From NCBI GenBank assembly GCA_029862975.1, contig JAOTWP010000010.1, positions 1-54,106 of the forward strand: a DNA stretch of 54,106 nt. Direction: 5' to 3'. This document shows, in pieces, positions 17,421 through 26,081 of this stretch. Made by a program: the position numbers and the translations under genes. Source of the DNA: Acidobacteriota bacterium. GTDB taxonomy: Bacteria > Acidobacteriota > Thermoanaerobaculia > Multivoradales > JAHEKO01. A model generated the notes under the pieces. It was not told the origin of the DNA, searched no databases, and was given only the letters and a program-made list of their open reading frames with translations. Each line of letters opens with the position of its first letter. Position 1 is the stretch's first letter.

Positions 17421-18914
17421 CTACGGCAGGCGCAGGCCCTTGGGAACGAGCACCCTTTCCGCGAGCTCGAAGAAGCCCTGGGCGGCGAGGGCCAGGAGGG
17501 CGGCGGGGATGGCGCCTTCGAGGATCAGCCCGAGGTCGTCGAGGCGGATGCCGGTGAGGATCGGCTGGCCGTAGCCGCCGGCGCCGATCAGCGCGCCGAG
17601 GGTCGCCGTGCCGATGTTGATGACGGCCGAGGTCTTGATGCCCGCCAGGATCGAGCGCGAGGCCAGCGGCAGCTCGACCCAGCGCAGCCGCGCCGTGGGT
17701 GGCAGCCCGAGGGCCGCGGCCGACTCGGCGAGCTCCGGCGGAATGTCCCGCAGACCGGTGTAGGTGTTGCGCACGATGGGCAGCAGGCTGTAGAGGAAGA
17801 GCGCGGCCAGCGCGGGCGGCGCGCCGATGCCGAAGAGGGGGATCATGAAGACCAGGAGGGCCAGCGAGGGGATCGTCTGGAGGATGCCCACCGCGCCGAG
17901 GAGCAGCTGGCCGAGGCGGGGCCTTCTCGCCGCCAGCACGCCGCAGGGGATCGCCAGCAGCACGGCCGCCACGAGCGAGATCGCCACCAGCGTCAGGTGC
18001 TCGCGGGTGCTCCGCAGGAGCCGGCCGGCTCGGCTCTCGTCCTCGACCGCGGCGCTGATCCCGAAGGCCTCGGCGAGGAAGTCGGCCGCCACCCGGCTCT
18101 CGGCCACCCGCTCGAGCTTGGCGCGGGCGTTCATCGCCACCATCGCCCGGTCGTCGATCGCCCCCTCCAGCCGGCGCAGGGCCGCGGCGGCCGCGGCGGG
18201 CAGCTGGCGGCGGTAGAGGATCAGCGGGTGGTAGTCCGGGAAGTGCCCGCGGTCGTCCGCGAGGACTCGCAGGCCGTAGAGGGCGATCTCGGCGTCGGTC
18301 GAGTAGAGGTCGGTGGCGCGGATGGCTCCCGAGGCCAGCGCCGGGTAGGCGAGGTCGTGGTCGAGGCCGCGCACCTCGCGCTGGGGCAGGCCGTAGCGCG
18401 CACGGAGGCTTGGCCAGCCGTCGCCGCGGTCGAGGAACTCGTTGTTGAAGCCGAAGACGAGGTCGGGATGGGCGGCGAGATCCGAGATCGTGCGGATGCC
18501 CAGGGAAGCCGCGAAGTCCTCGGCCATGCCGATGGCGTAGGTGTTGTTGAAGCCCAGGGAGCGGGTGGCGAGGACGCCGACCTCGCCCAGGGCCGCGGTC
18601 AGCGCGCCGGCGGTCAGCTCGCGGCCCGCGAAGATCTCCTCGTGGAGGGTGCCCGTGTACTCGACGTAGAGGTCGATCTCGCCCGCCAGCAGCGCGTTCC
18701 ACAGCAGCCGGGTGCCGCCCAGCTCCCGGAGGTGGCGGACGGCGAAGCCACGATCGCGCAGCAGCTGGGCCGCCATCTCTCCGAGCACCACCGACTCGGT
18801 GAACTTCTTCGACCCGACCCGGATCTCCCCGCGCTCCTGCCCGCCCGCCGGCGCCGCCGCACAGGCCACGAGCAGTCCTGCGGCCAGCATCGCGGCGTGA
18901 CCGTGGCGCGCCAT
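17421..18914 (-). CDS. osmoprotectant-type ABC transporter: substrate-binding domain fused to permease
   Basis: This protein of about 497 residues begins with a signal peptide. An OpuCC/ProX-like binding domain follows (IRVGSKKFTESVVLGEM, VEYTGTLHEE, FGFNNEFLDR, about residues 28-290). A permease domain with five to six helices comes last, carrying the binding-protein-dependent signature LGLPPTARLRWVELPLA at about 405-425. The family takes up glycine betaine, choline or related compatible solutes. The common fused form has the permease first; here the binding domain is first. The ATG overlaps the stop of the ATPase gene as TGATG, so the pair is translationally coupled. Confidence 0.9.
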   Translation of the reverse strand: MARHGHAAMLAAGLLVACAAAPAGGQERGEIRVGSKKFTESVVLGEMAAQLLRDRGFAVRHLRELGGTRLLWNALLAGEIDLYVEYTGTLHEEIFAGRELTAGALTAALGEVGVLATRSLGFNNTYAIGMAEDFAASLGIRTISDLAAHPDLVFGFNNEFLDRGDGWPSLRARYGLPQREVRGLDHDLAYPALASGAIRATDLYSTDAEIALYGLRVLADDRGHFPDYHPLILYRRQLPAAAAAALRRLEGAIDDRAMVAMNARAKLERVAESRVAADFLAEAFGISAAVEDESRAGRLLRSTREHLTLVAISLVAAVLLAIPCGVLAARRPRLGQLLLGAVGILQTIPSLALLVFMIPLFGIGAPPALAALFLYSLLPIVRNTYTGLRDIPPELAESAAALGLPPTARLRWVELPLASRSILAGIKTSAVINIGTATLGALIGAGGYGQPILTGIRLDDLGLILEGAIPAALLALAAQGFFELAERVLVPKGLRLP

Positions 18915-19648
18915 CACCCCTCCTCGGCGTGGCGCTGGGCCTGGATGAACCGGCGGACGAAGTCGTCCGCCGGGCTCTCGAGCAGCTCGCGATAGGAGCC
19001 CTGCTGCACGACGCGGCCGCGGTCGAGCAGCACCATCCGCCGACTGAAGTAGCTCGCCTCGGCCAGGTCGTGGGTCACCAGCACGACCGTCTTGGCGAGG
19101 CGGCGGAAGATCTCCCGCAGGTCGCGCTGCAGATCGGCGCGGATCATCGGGTCGAGGGCGCCGAGAGGCTCGTCGAGCAGCAGGACGTCGGGATCGAGCA
19201 TCAGGGCCCGCATCAGGCTGACCCGCTGCCGCTGGCCGCCGGAGAGCTCGAGCGGATAGCGCCCCAGGACCTCCCGTGGCAGGTGGGTGAGCTCCGCCAG
19301 CTCGTCGATCCGGCGCTCGATCCAGGGTCGCTCGCGCCCCAGGTGACGGGCCTGGAGCGCGGCGTTGGCCCGCGCCGTGAGGTGCGGAAAGAGGCCGCCG
19401 GACTGGATGACGTAGCCCATCCGCCGGCGCAGCAGCGAGAGCTTGGCGCGCTCCAGGACCTCGCCGCCGAACGCGACCGTTCCCTCGTCGGGCGCGATGA
19501 GGCCGATCATCAGCCGCAGCAGGGTCGACTTGCCGCAGCCGCTGGGCCCGATGAGCACCACGGTCTCCCCCGCCGTCACCTCGAGATCGACGCCGCGGAG
19601 AGCCGCGGTGCCCTCGAAACGCTTCGCAACGCGCCGCAGGCTCAACAT
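18914..19648 (-). CDS. osmoprotectant ABC transporter ATP-binding protein
   Basis: This is a 244-residue ABC ATPase. Walker A GPSGCGKST is at 34-42, the Q-loop in YVIQSGGLFPHL, the signature LSGGQRQR at 136-143, Walker B VLLLDEPLGALDP at about 156, and the H-loop VTHDLAEA. The sequence resembles OpuCA/ProV but stops after the ATPase core, so the C-terminal CBS domains of the classical proteins are missing. It lies upstream of, and overlaps, the fused binding/permease gene. The start is placed at the ATG at 19648, where homology begins. An in-frame upstream start at 19717 would add a non-conserved extension. Confidence 0.92.
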   Translation of the reverse strand: MLSLRRVAKRFEGTAALRGVDLEVTAGETVVLIGPSGCGKSTLLRLMIGLIAPDEGTVAFGGEVLERAKLSLLRRRMGYVIQSGGLFPHLTARANAALQARHLGRERPWIERRIDELAELTHLPREVLGRYPLELSGGQRQRVSLMRALMLDPDVLLLDEPLGALDPMIRADLQRDLREIFRRLAKTVVLVTHDLAEASYFSRRMVLLDRGRVVQQGSYRELLESPADDFVRRFIQAQRHAEEG

Positions 19649-19737
19649 CCGGTGTCCACTCTCCGGGTCTGGGTCGTCACCCCGCTCCTGATCCGCTCGG
19701 CGACCTGCGCCGCCCATCGGGCAAGGTCGCCTGATCC

Positions 19738-19755
19738 TATCGAGCTAGCTCGATA
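19738..19755. promoter_or_regulatory. 18-bp perfect palindrome, candidate operator
   Basis: TATCGAGCTAGCTCGATA is perfectly self-complementary. It is flanked by a direct repeat, GGTCGCCTGATCCT on the left and GGTCGCCGATCCT on the right. It sits in the divergent promoter region, 90 bases upstream of the ABC ATPase start and about 200 upstream of the diguanylate cyclase start. No regulator gene is adjacent. Confidence 0.6.
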
Positions 19756-19950
19756 CGGTCGCCGATCCTGCATTGCCAGCCGGAAGTGGACCTCGGATCG
19801 TGCCTCGCGGGAGGCCTCCTCCCGCCTTCGCCTCCGGGTGCCGACACGGCGATCTGAACCGAGTCCGGCGAGAATGGGATACGACGCAAGCACCGTGGCC
19901 AAGGTACCGCGGGCGTGCATCCCGAAGTCACTGAGTGCAGGCGAGTTAGA

Positions 19951-21618
19951 ATGCAAGTTGCCGTGAGTCGCGAAACTGAAGAGAAGACCGTCGAGAAGCT
20001 GAAGGCGCTGCGAGAGGCCTACTCCGAGCAGCTCCCGTTCAGGGTCCAGCAGATCGAGGCGCTGGCGCTCGACGTCAGACGCGAAGGGGCCAGCCAGCAG
20101 TCACTGCGGTCGCTGAAGCTGGCGATCCGCAGCCTCGCCGGGTCGAGCAAGGCCCTCGGCCTGCTGGGATTCACCGACGCCGCGCGGGATTTCGAGCTCT
20201 TCCTTGCCTCTCACGTTTCCGACTCCCATCTCGACTCGACCGAGATCGAGGAGCTGCTGGCCAGTCACGTCTGGACGCTGAAGAAAGCGTGTATGGAGAT
20301 CACGCGGCGCGAGCTGACGGACACGGCTGACCCGAGAGGCGACGACTTGGGTCCTCAGCGAGCGAGTCGCGTCCTCTATTTCCTCAGCGCCAACGACGCG
20401 GTCGCCAGGGACCTGAGCTTCGAAGTGAGCTGCTTCGGCTTTGCGCTGCGTCGCTTCCAAGAGCCGGCGAAGCTGCACCGGGCCTTGGAGCAGGCAGTCC
20501 CGGCCGCTGTGATGATCGATGCTCAGCCGTTCGCCTGGGGGCTCGAAGAGGTTCGGAGGATCGACGAGCTCCGACGGCGGTGGGAGCTCTCCCCTGCTCT
20601 TCTGTTGCTCTCCTCGCGCAGCGATCTGGAGTCGAGGATCGAGGCCGTGCGCGCGGGCGGCGACGGCTACTACGTGCATCCTCTCGAGACCAGGAAGCTC
20701 ATCGAGCGTCTGGATCGCTCGGCCCGGCATTCGGGCTCCGATCCCTACAGGGTCCTCATCGTCCATGGCGAGTATGGCAGCGGTCTCGGCCACGCGCTGA
20801 CCTTGCAGCGGGCTGGCATGTCCACGGTGATGGTCGGAGAGCCGGCCGAAGTGTGGAAGGAGCTCGTCGAGTTCAGACCGGAGGCCATCCTCATCGACTT
20901 GACCCCGAGAGAAGCGGGTGGTGACCTGATCGGTGCCGTGATTCGTCAGCAAGACGCCTATGTCAACATTCCGATTGTCTTCCTCTCGACGGATACGAGC
21001 CTCGAAGCCCAGCTCAGAGCGCTCCATGCGGAGGCCGACGATCTTCTGCTCGAGCCCGTGGACGAGAACTACCTCGTCTCGACGCTCAGCCACCACGTGC
21101 AGCGAGCCCGCGCCTTGAAGGGTTTCGTCGCGACAGATGGCCTGACCGGCCTTCTGACCCACTCCGAGTTCGTGAGACGAATGGAAGTCGAGGTCGATCG
21201 GGCGCTGAGGACCTCGGGCAATCTGTCGTACGCCATCCTCGACATAGACCACCTCAACTCCATCAACGAGACCTTCGGCCATCTGAGTGGCGACTCCGTC
21301 TTGACCAACCTCGCCCGCCTGCTCGTTCGCCGCTTGCGGCGGGCGGATCTCGTGGGTCGATGGGGCGGGGACGAGCTGGTCGTGGTGATGCCCGAAACTG
21401 ACGGCTCGAGCGCCCTGCGCGTTCTGGGCCACGTACGAGAGATGTTCGCCGGCATCCAGCATCGCTCGGCAGACGAGGAGTTCTCGCCTACCTTCAGTTG
21501 CGGTCTGGTGGCACTCGACCAGGCGAGCACGGCCGAGAGTCTTCACAAAGCAGCCCGTAGGATGCTCGCGGCGGCCCGAGTCCAGGGCCGCAACCGAGTC
21601 GTCCTCGGAACCGGCTGA
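19951..21618 (+). CDS. diguanylate cyclase with Hpt-like and two receiver-like domains
   Basis: The protein has 555 residues. Positions 1-110 form a helical Hpt-like segment (LKLAIRSLAGSSKALGLLGF), though the usual HxLKG histidine is not evident. Two receiver-like domains follow, with Asp in VMIDAQPF and in ILIDLTPRE. The C-terminal GGDEF domain has RWGGDELVVVMPE (GGDEL at 472-476). An RRAD inhibitory site lies five residues before it, so both the catalytic loop and the I-site look intact. The product would be c-di-GMP. The ATG at 19951 is chosen over GTG alternatives at 19915 and 19963. Confidence 0.88.
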   Translation: MQVAVSRETEEKTVEKLKALREAYSEQLPFRVQQIEALALDVRREGASQQSLRSLKLAIRSLAGSSKALGLLGFTDAARDFELFLASHVSDSHLDSTEIEELLASHVWTLKKACMEITRRELTDTADPRGDDLGPQRASRVLYFLSANDAVARDLSFEVSCFGFALRRFQEPAKLHRALEQAVPAAVMIDAQPFAWGLEEVRRIDELRRRWELSPALLLLSSRSDLESRIEAVRAGGDGYYVHPLETRKLIERLDRSARHSGSDPYRVLIVHGEYGSGLGHALTLQRAGMSTVMVGEPAEVWKELVEFRPEAILIDLTPREAGGDLIGAVIRQQDAYVNIPIVFLSTDTSLEAQLRALHAEADDLLLEPVDENYLVSTLSHHVQRARALKGFVATDGLTGLLTHSEFVRRMEVEVDRALRTSGNLSYAILDIDHLNSINETFGHLSGDSVLTNLARLLVRRLRRADLVGRWGGDELVVVMPETDGSSALRVLGHVREMFAGIQHRSADEEFSPTFSCGLVALDQASTAESLHKAARRMLAAARVQGRNRVVLGTG

Positions 21619-21652
21619 CCCCCGACGGGCTCCTGACCCATCGTCTCGAAGA

Positions 21653-22891
21653 TCAGTCGGGTCCGGGTGCCCGAGGAGACCTCGGGTCGGAGGACCCGAG
21701 GATCGCGTCTTCGAAGTTGGCCAGGAGATCGCTTGCCGCGGTAACGTCGGCCCGCCCCACCAGACCCATGAAGATGAGCAGCAACCGCGGCTGACCCCGC
21801 ATCACTCGCACGAGCTGGAATTGCCTTGGGCCTAGCAGCTTGAGCTGGCAGACCGACTCTCGAAGGTCCGGGTCTCCGATCTTTCGCATCCCCTCCCTAA
21901 CGGATCGGGCGGCGTCGGCAGCAATCTCGGCGAAGTAGCGGTTGCGACCGCGGCAGACGTGAGCCAAGCTGCGACCCGTCTCGAACTCGAGAATGCCCGC
22001 CCCGAGGGTCCCCTCGAGTCGCATGAAGGCTCTGAGACCTTTCGCCGCAGTTGCCGCTTCGACGTGCAGGGGGACTGCGGCGAAGGTCCTGAAAGCACCC
22101 ATCAGCCCGCCTGGACCGAGCTCCTGATCCGAGTCTGCGCGACCTGGACGACCCGAGGCGGTCGGTGCGAGCGAATCTGGCAGATCACCGGAGGGGGCCC
22201 GCGCCTTCGAGACGGCCGCCGAGATTCTCATGTCTTGCTCGAGAGCCGCCTCGAGCAGCAGCGACGGCAGCCGCTCGTCGATGAGCCTCGCGGCGTTCTC
22301 GCGCGGCTCCTCGACCTCGATTTCCGGGTCGACCCAGCTTAGTGTCTCGAAGAGCGCCGGCTTGCCTTCGATCCCATTCCAGGACGCGTTGATCAACTGT
22401 CCGTTGCTCATGTCCACGCGCCCCTCGTGTCCCGGAACCTTGACCCTCAGGCAGCAGGTACGCCTCTCGGCGCTGAGCAGCTGCAAGAATCCCGGCAGAC
22501 TCAAGCCGGTAAGACGGCCCTTCGCAGGTCGAGCGAGGATGCTGCGCACGACGCCGATCAGATCGTCGGCCGCCACCGGCTTGCTCAAGTACCGTGACAC
22601 TCCTGCCGCACAGAGCGCCTGACTCGCCCTTCCCAGCCGGGTCTCGCCCATCGCCACGATCTCGATCTCGGGATACTCGGCGAGGACGAAGTTCAGAAGC
22701 TCGAAGCCGTCCATCACGGGCATGACGAGCTGGGTGACCAGAATGTCCACCGGATCGGACGCCAGAAGCCGAGCCGCCTGCTCGCCATCGCGAGCAGACA
22801 GAACTCTCAACTCGTCGGACATTCCCGACACTGCGCTGACAAGGGAGTGTCGCGTGTGCCTGTCGCTCTCGACGAGAAGGAGGGTCTTCAC
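21653..22891 (-). CDS. pseudo-receiver protein with DUF4388 (PATAN-like) domain
   Basis: From a GTG at 22891 this is 412 residues. An N-terminal receiver fold (KTLLLVESD, then DILVTQLVMPVMDG) has Gln54 where the phosphoacceptor Asp belongs, so classic phosphorylation is unlikely. A DUF4388-type domain follows (LTGLSLPGFLQLLSAERRTC, GRVDMSNGQLINA), then a second domain near 250-400 whose fold I do not recognise. DUF4388/PATAN proteins often partner with gliding or pilus systems, consistent with the PilT-like genes downstream. The start is preceded by four 15-bp repeats that each carry GAGGAACC. Confidence 0.8.
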   Translation of the reverse strand: MKTLLLVESDRHTRHSLVSAVSGMSDELRVLSARDGEQAARLLASDPVDILVTQLVMPVMDGFELLNFVLAEYPEIEIVAMGETRLGRASQALCAAGVSRYLSKPVAADDLIGVVRSILARPAKGRLTGLSLPGFLQLLSAERRTCCLRVKVPGHEGRVDMSNGQLINASWNGIEGKPALFETLSWVDPEIEVEEPRENAARLIDERLPSLLLEAALEQDMRISAAVSKARAPSGDLPDSLAPTASGRPGRADSDQELGPGGLMGAFRTFAAVPLHVEAATAAKGLRAFMRLEGTLGAGILEFETGRSLAHVCRGRNRYFAEIAADAARSVREGMRKIGDPDLRESVCQLKLLGPRQFQLVRVMRGQPRLLLIFMGLVGRADVTAASDLLANFEDAILGSSDPRSPRAPGPD

Positions 22892-22893
22892 TC

Positions 22894-22953
22894 GGTTCCT
22901 CTGAACTGGGTTCCTCTCGCCTGGGTTCCTCTGGCCTGGGTTCCCCTGGACTG
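22894..22953 (-). repeat. four 15-bp tandem repeats carrying Shine-Dalgarno-like GAGGAA
   Basis: On the minus strand, units of the type GAGGAACCCAGGCGA occur with a period of exactly 15 bases, with cores at 22939, 22924, 22909 and 22894. The last unit abuts the GTG start of the DUF4388 protein. Each unit offers a potential ribosome-binding core. The period is a multiple of three, so the upstream frame stays open. Confidence 0.8.
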
Positions 22954-23205
22954 GCCTTTCTCTCGTCCGGCGCGTCGCGCCAGGGCCGAATACGAGAAAT
23001 TCTAGCGGTAATCGGGTCGGCGCTCTCGACTCGAGCGAGATCGGCCCGAGATCGGAGGGAGACCGGGACGCAGCTTTCGGCGCTTCGGCGACGGTCGAGG
23101 CCGGAAACCGCGTAGGCCAGGACACCGGACCTCGGGCATCTGGCGGCCGGGGTCGGCGAACGATACGATCCCCTGTCGCGCGGTGAAGCACCGCCGGAGA
23201 AGAGT

Positions 23206-24540
23206 GTGGTGGAACCCTCGGACGCAGACCGACAGCAAGAGCGGAGAGCGCATGGTGATGCGCTCTTCGGCCGGCTGGCTGTGCAGGAGGGACTGGTCAC
23301 CGAGGATCAGCTGTCCGAGGCCACGTCGCTGCAGAGCCGCGAGGACGGGCGGCGCCGGCTGGGTGACATCTTCATCGACCTGGGCTGGTTGTCGGAGGAC
23401 CAGGCCGTCCTGCTGGCGGCGCGGCAACGGGAGGAGGCGGCGAGGACGGCGGACGTCGACGCCTCCGCCCCGAGAGCGCGGCTCGAGCTCTCGCCACAGG
23501 CCTCGGCGGGCGAGATTCTCATGACCGCCGTCGACGTGGGCGCCAGTGACATCCACGTGCAGAGCGCGGCCCCGCTGAGGTTCCGCATCCACGGCGAGCT
23601 GGAAGTCGTGTCGTCCGCGCTGACGCCGGCCAGGGCGGAAGAGCTGGCCGTGTCGCTGCTGCCACCGGGCCATCGCGAGCTGCTGGCTGCCGAAGGACAG
23701 GTGGACTTCGCGTTCAGCGTGCCCGGGCTGGCGCGCTTCCGGGGCAATGCCTACAGACATCGGCGGGGGACCGGCATCGTGCTGCGCCTGATCGGCGGTC
23801 GAGCACCGACCCTCACCGAGCTCGGATTACCGCTCGCGCTGGCGCGCTTCACCAACTACCAGCAGGGCCTCGTCCTGGTGACGGGACCCTCGGGATGCGG
23901 CAAGACCTCGACGATGGCGGCGCTGCTCGACCTCATCAATCAGGAGCGCCGTGAGCATCTGGTCACGGCGGAGCAGCCGATCGAGTACCTGTTCCCGTCT
24001 CGGCTCTGCGTCGTCAATCAGCGCCAGGTCGGCAAGCACAGCCGGAGCTTTGCCCAGGTCCTGCGGGCGGCGCTGCGCCAGGACCCCGACGTCATCGCGC
24101 TGGGCGACCTCCTCGACCACGAGACGATCTCCCTGGCGTTGACGGCGGCGGAGACCGGCCATCTGGTGCTCGGGACCCTTCACACCTCCGGCGCCATCCG
24201 CACCATCGACCGGATCATCGGCGCGTTCCCGCCCGCCGAGCAAGACCAGATCCGCGTCATGCTGTCCGAGTCGCTGCGCGCAGTCATCTCTCAGCGCCTC
24301 GTCCGCAGGGCGGACGGGGCGGGACGGGTGGCGGCCCTGGAGATCCTGGTCGTGACGCGTGCGGTCTCCCACCTCATCCGCGAGAACAAGACCTTTCAGC
24401 TCGAGGGGCTGATGCAGACTGCGAAAGCCGACGGCATGGTGCTGCTGGAGGATTCGCTGCGCCAGCTCGTGAGCGACGGCGTCGTCTCGCAAGAAGCGGC
24501 CGAGCGCCACGGCCTCGGACGCGGCGACACGAAGGCCTGA
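23206..24540 (+). CDS. PilT-like ATPase with N-terminal GspE-type domain and altered catalytic motifs
   Basis: From a GTG start this is 444 residues. Residues 15-75 (LFGRLAVQEGLVTEDQLSEA, RRLGDIFIDLGWLSEDQ) match the N-terminal domain of GspE/PilB ATPases. The rest is PilT-like: Walker A GPSGCGKTS at about 227, His box LGTLHTSGA. Two catalytic positions differ from canonical PilT. The Asp box reads TAEQPIEY, with Gln for Asp, and Walker B reads DPDVIALGDLLD, with Asp301 for the catalytic Glu of GEMRD. It lies seven bases upstream of a canonical PilT gene, so it may act as a regulatory or weak-hydrolysis partner. Confidence 0.85.
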   Translation: MVEPSDADRQQERRAHGDALFGRLAVQEGLVTEDQLSEATSLQSREDGRRRLGDIFIDLGWLSEDQAVLLAARQREEAARTADVDASAPRARLELSPQASAGEILMTAVDVGASDIHVQSAAPLRFRIHGELEVVSSALTPARAEELAVSLLPPGHRELLAAEGQVDFAFSVPGLARFRGNAYRHRRGTGIVLRLIGGRAPTLTELGLPLALARFTNYQQGLVLVTGPSGCGKTSTMAALLDLINQERREHLVTAEQPIEYLFPSRLCVVNQRQVGKHSRSFAQVLRAALRQDPDVIALGDLLDHETISLALTAAETGHLVLGTLHTSGAIRTIDRIIGAFPPAEQDQIRVMLSESLRAVISQRLVRRADGAGRVAALEILVVTRAVSHLIRENKTFQLEGLMQTAKADGMVLLEDSLRQLVSDGVVSQEAAERHGLGRGDTKA

Positions 24541-24547
24541 GAGACCG

Positions 24548-25642
24548 ATGGCCCGCCTGCATCAGCTGTTTCGCAGCGTCTTCGAGCTCGGAGCCTCCGA
24601 CCTCCACCTCGCCTCGGGTCTCGAGCCCCGCATTCGGATCGCGGGTCTGCTGCAACCGGTCGAAGGGTGGGCGACGATGGCCAGCGGCGAGATGCGCGCG
24701 ATCCTGCGGGAGATCGTCTCCGCAGAGCAGTGGCGGCGCTTCGAGGAAACGGGAGATCTGGACTTCGCCTACAGCCTGGAGACCCTCGGGCGCTTCCGCG
24801 CCAACTACTTCGAGCAGGAGAACGGCGCCGCCGCCGTCTTCCGCCGGATCCCCGAGGAGATCCTGAGCCTCGAAGAGCTCGGCCTGCCGAAGGTGGTGGG
24901 CGACCTCGCCGATCTCGAATCAGGCCTTGTGCTCGTGACGGGGCCTACCGGGTCCGGCAAGTCGACCACCCTGGCGGCTCTCGTCGACCGCATGAACACG
25001 GAAAGCGCACGGCACATCCTGACCATCGAGGATCCGGTCGAGTTCATCCATCGCGAGAAGCGTTGCGCGATCTCGCAGCGCGAGGTGGGAATCGACACCG
25101 AGAGCTTCGGTGCCGCCCTCAAGGCGGGCATGCGCCAGGACGCCGATGTCATCCTGGTCGGCGAGATGCGCGATCTCGAGACCATCGGTCTGGCGGTCAG
25201 GGCCGCCGAGATGGGCGTTCTCGTGCTCGGGACCCTGCACACGAACAGCGCGGCGAAGACCATCGACCGGCTGATCGACGTGTTCCCCGCCGACGAGCAA
25301 TCCGCCATTCGCTCCAGCCTGTCCAGTTCCCTCGCCGCGGTCGTGGCGCAGATCCTGCTACCCACGCCGGACGGAAAGTCGCGCGTCGCGGCGTGCGAGA
25401 TCCTGTTGCGCACGCGAGGCCTGGGCAACGTGATCCGGGAGGCGAACACGCCGATGATCCGCTCGATTATCCAGGCAGGCCGCGCACGCGGCATGAGGTC
25501 GATGGACGACGCTTTGCTCGAGCTGGTGAGAGCCGGCACGATCACGGCTCGCGTCGCGCACCGCCGAGCCTTCGAGAAGAAGCTCTTCGAAGACCTCCTC
25601 CGCCGCGAGAGCGGCCAGAACGAAGCCGCCGAGATCAGGTAG
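24548..25642 (+). CDS. pilT: type IV pilus retraction ATPase PilT
   Basis: This is a 364-residue PilT-family ATPase with all expected motifs: ASDLHLASG near the start, Walker A GPTGSGKST at about 131-139, Asp box TIEDPVEFIH, Walker B DADVILVGEMRDLETI with catalytic Glu206, and His box GTLHTNSAAKTIDR. It powers pilus retraction from the cytoplasmic face of the inner membrane. It follows the degenerate PilT-like gene by seven bases and is followed by a receiver/DUF4388 gene. No pilin or platform genes are in view, so the family includes PilU-like alternatives. Confidence 0.9.
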   Translation: MARLHQLFRSVFELGASDLHLASGLEPRIRIAGLLQPVEGWATMASGEMRAILREIVSAEQWRRFEETGDLDFAYSLETLGRFRANYFEQENGAAAVFRRIPEEILSLEELGLPKVVGDLADLESGLVLVTGPTGSGKSTTLAALVDRMNTESARHILTIEDPVEFIHREKRCAISQREVGIDTESFGAALKAGMRQDADVILVGEMRDLETIGLAVRAAEMGVLVLGTLHTNSAAKTIDRLIDVFPADEQSAIRSSLSSSLAAVVAQILLPTPDGKSRVAACEILLRTRGLGNVIREANTPMIRSIIQAGRARGMRSMDDALLELVRAGTITARVAHRRAFEKKLFEDLLRRESGQNEAAEIR

Positions 25643-26081
25643 TCCAGCCGGCACCACCGAGAATCGCGTGGGTCCGGAGATTCGACTCGCCATCCAGGAA
25701 CTGGACGGGCAGAAACGGCACCTCGGGGCCGCGGCGCCCTGGACCCTCGTCCTTTCGCCACCTTCGCGGCGCACCCGAGTTGGCACCCATTCTGCAACGA
25801 CGCAGAACGACACGCGAGAAGGGACCCCGCCGACCTCGACGAACCCGGCGGCCCGCGCCATGCCAATGGATGCCATCAAGCTCACGCAGTCTCTCCGGCT
25901 CGGCGGCGGGGAGCCGCAGACCTCCGCGTCCGCGGATCGCGGCGCTGTGGCGACCGCCGCCGGGATCGGGCTCTCCGCCGGCGAGGGAACCTCCCTCGCA
26001 CAGCCGCGCCGGTCGTCCCGGGGCACGATCGAGAGCGTCGAGATGTCGCTCCGGCGGGCTCTCGGCTCGGGACCGCGCGGG

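Noticed and set aside
22894-22953. Possible CRISPR or iteron array
   Set aside because: The period is only 15 bases without spacers, and the last unit abuts a start codon.
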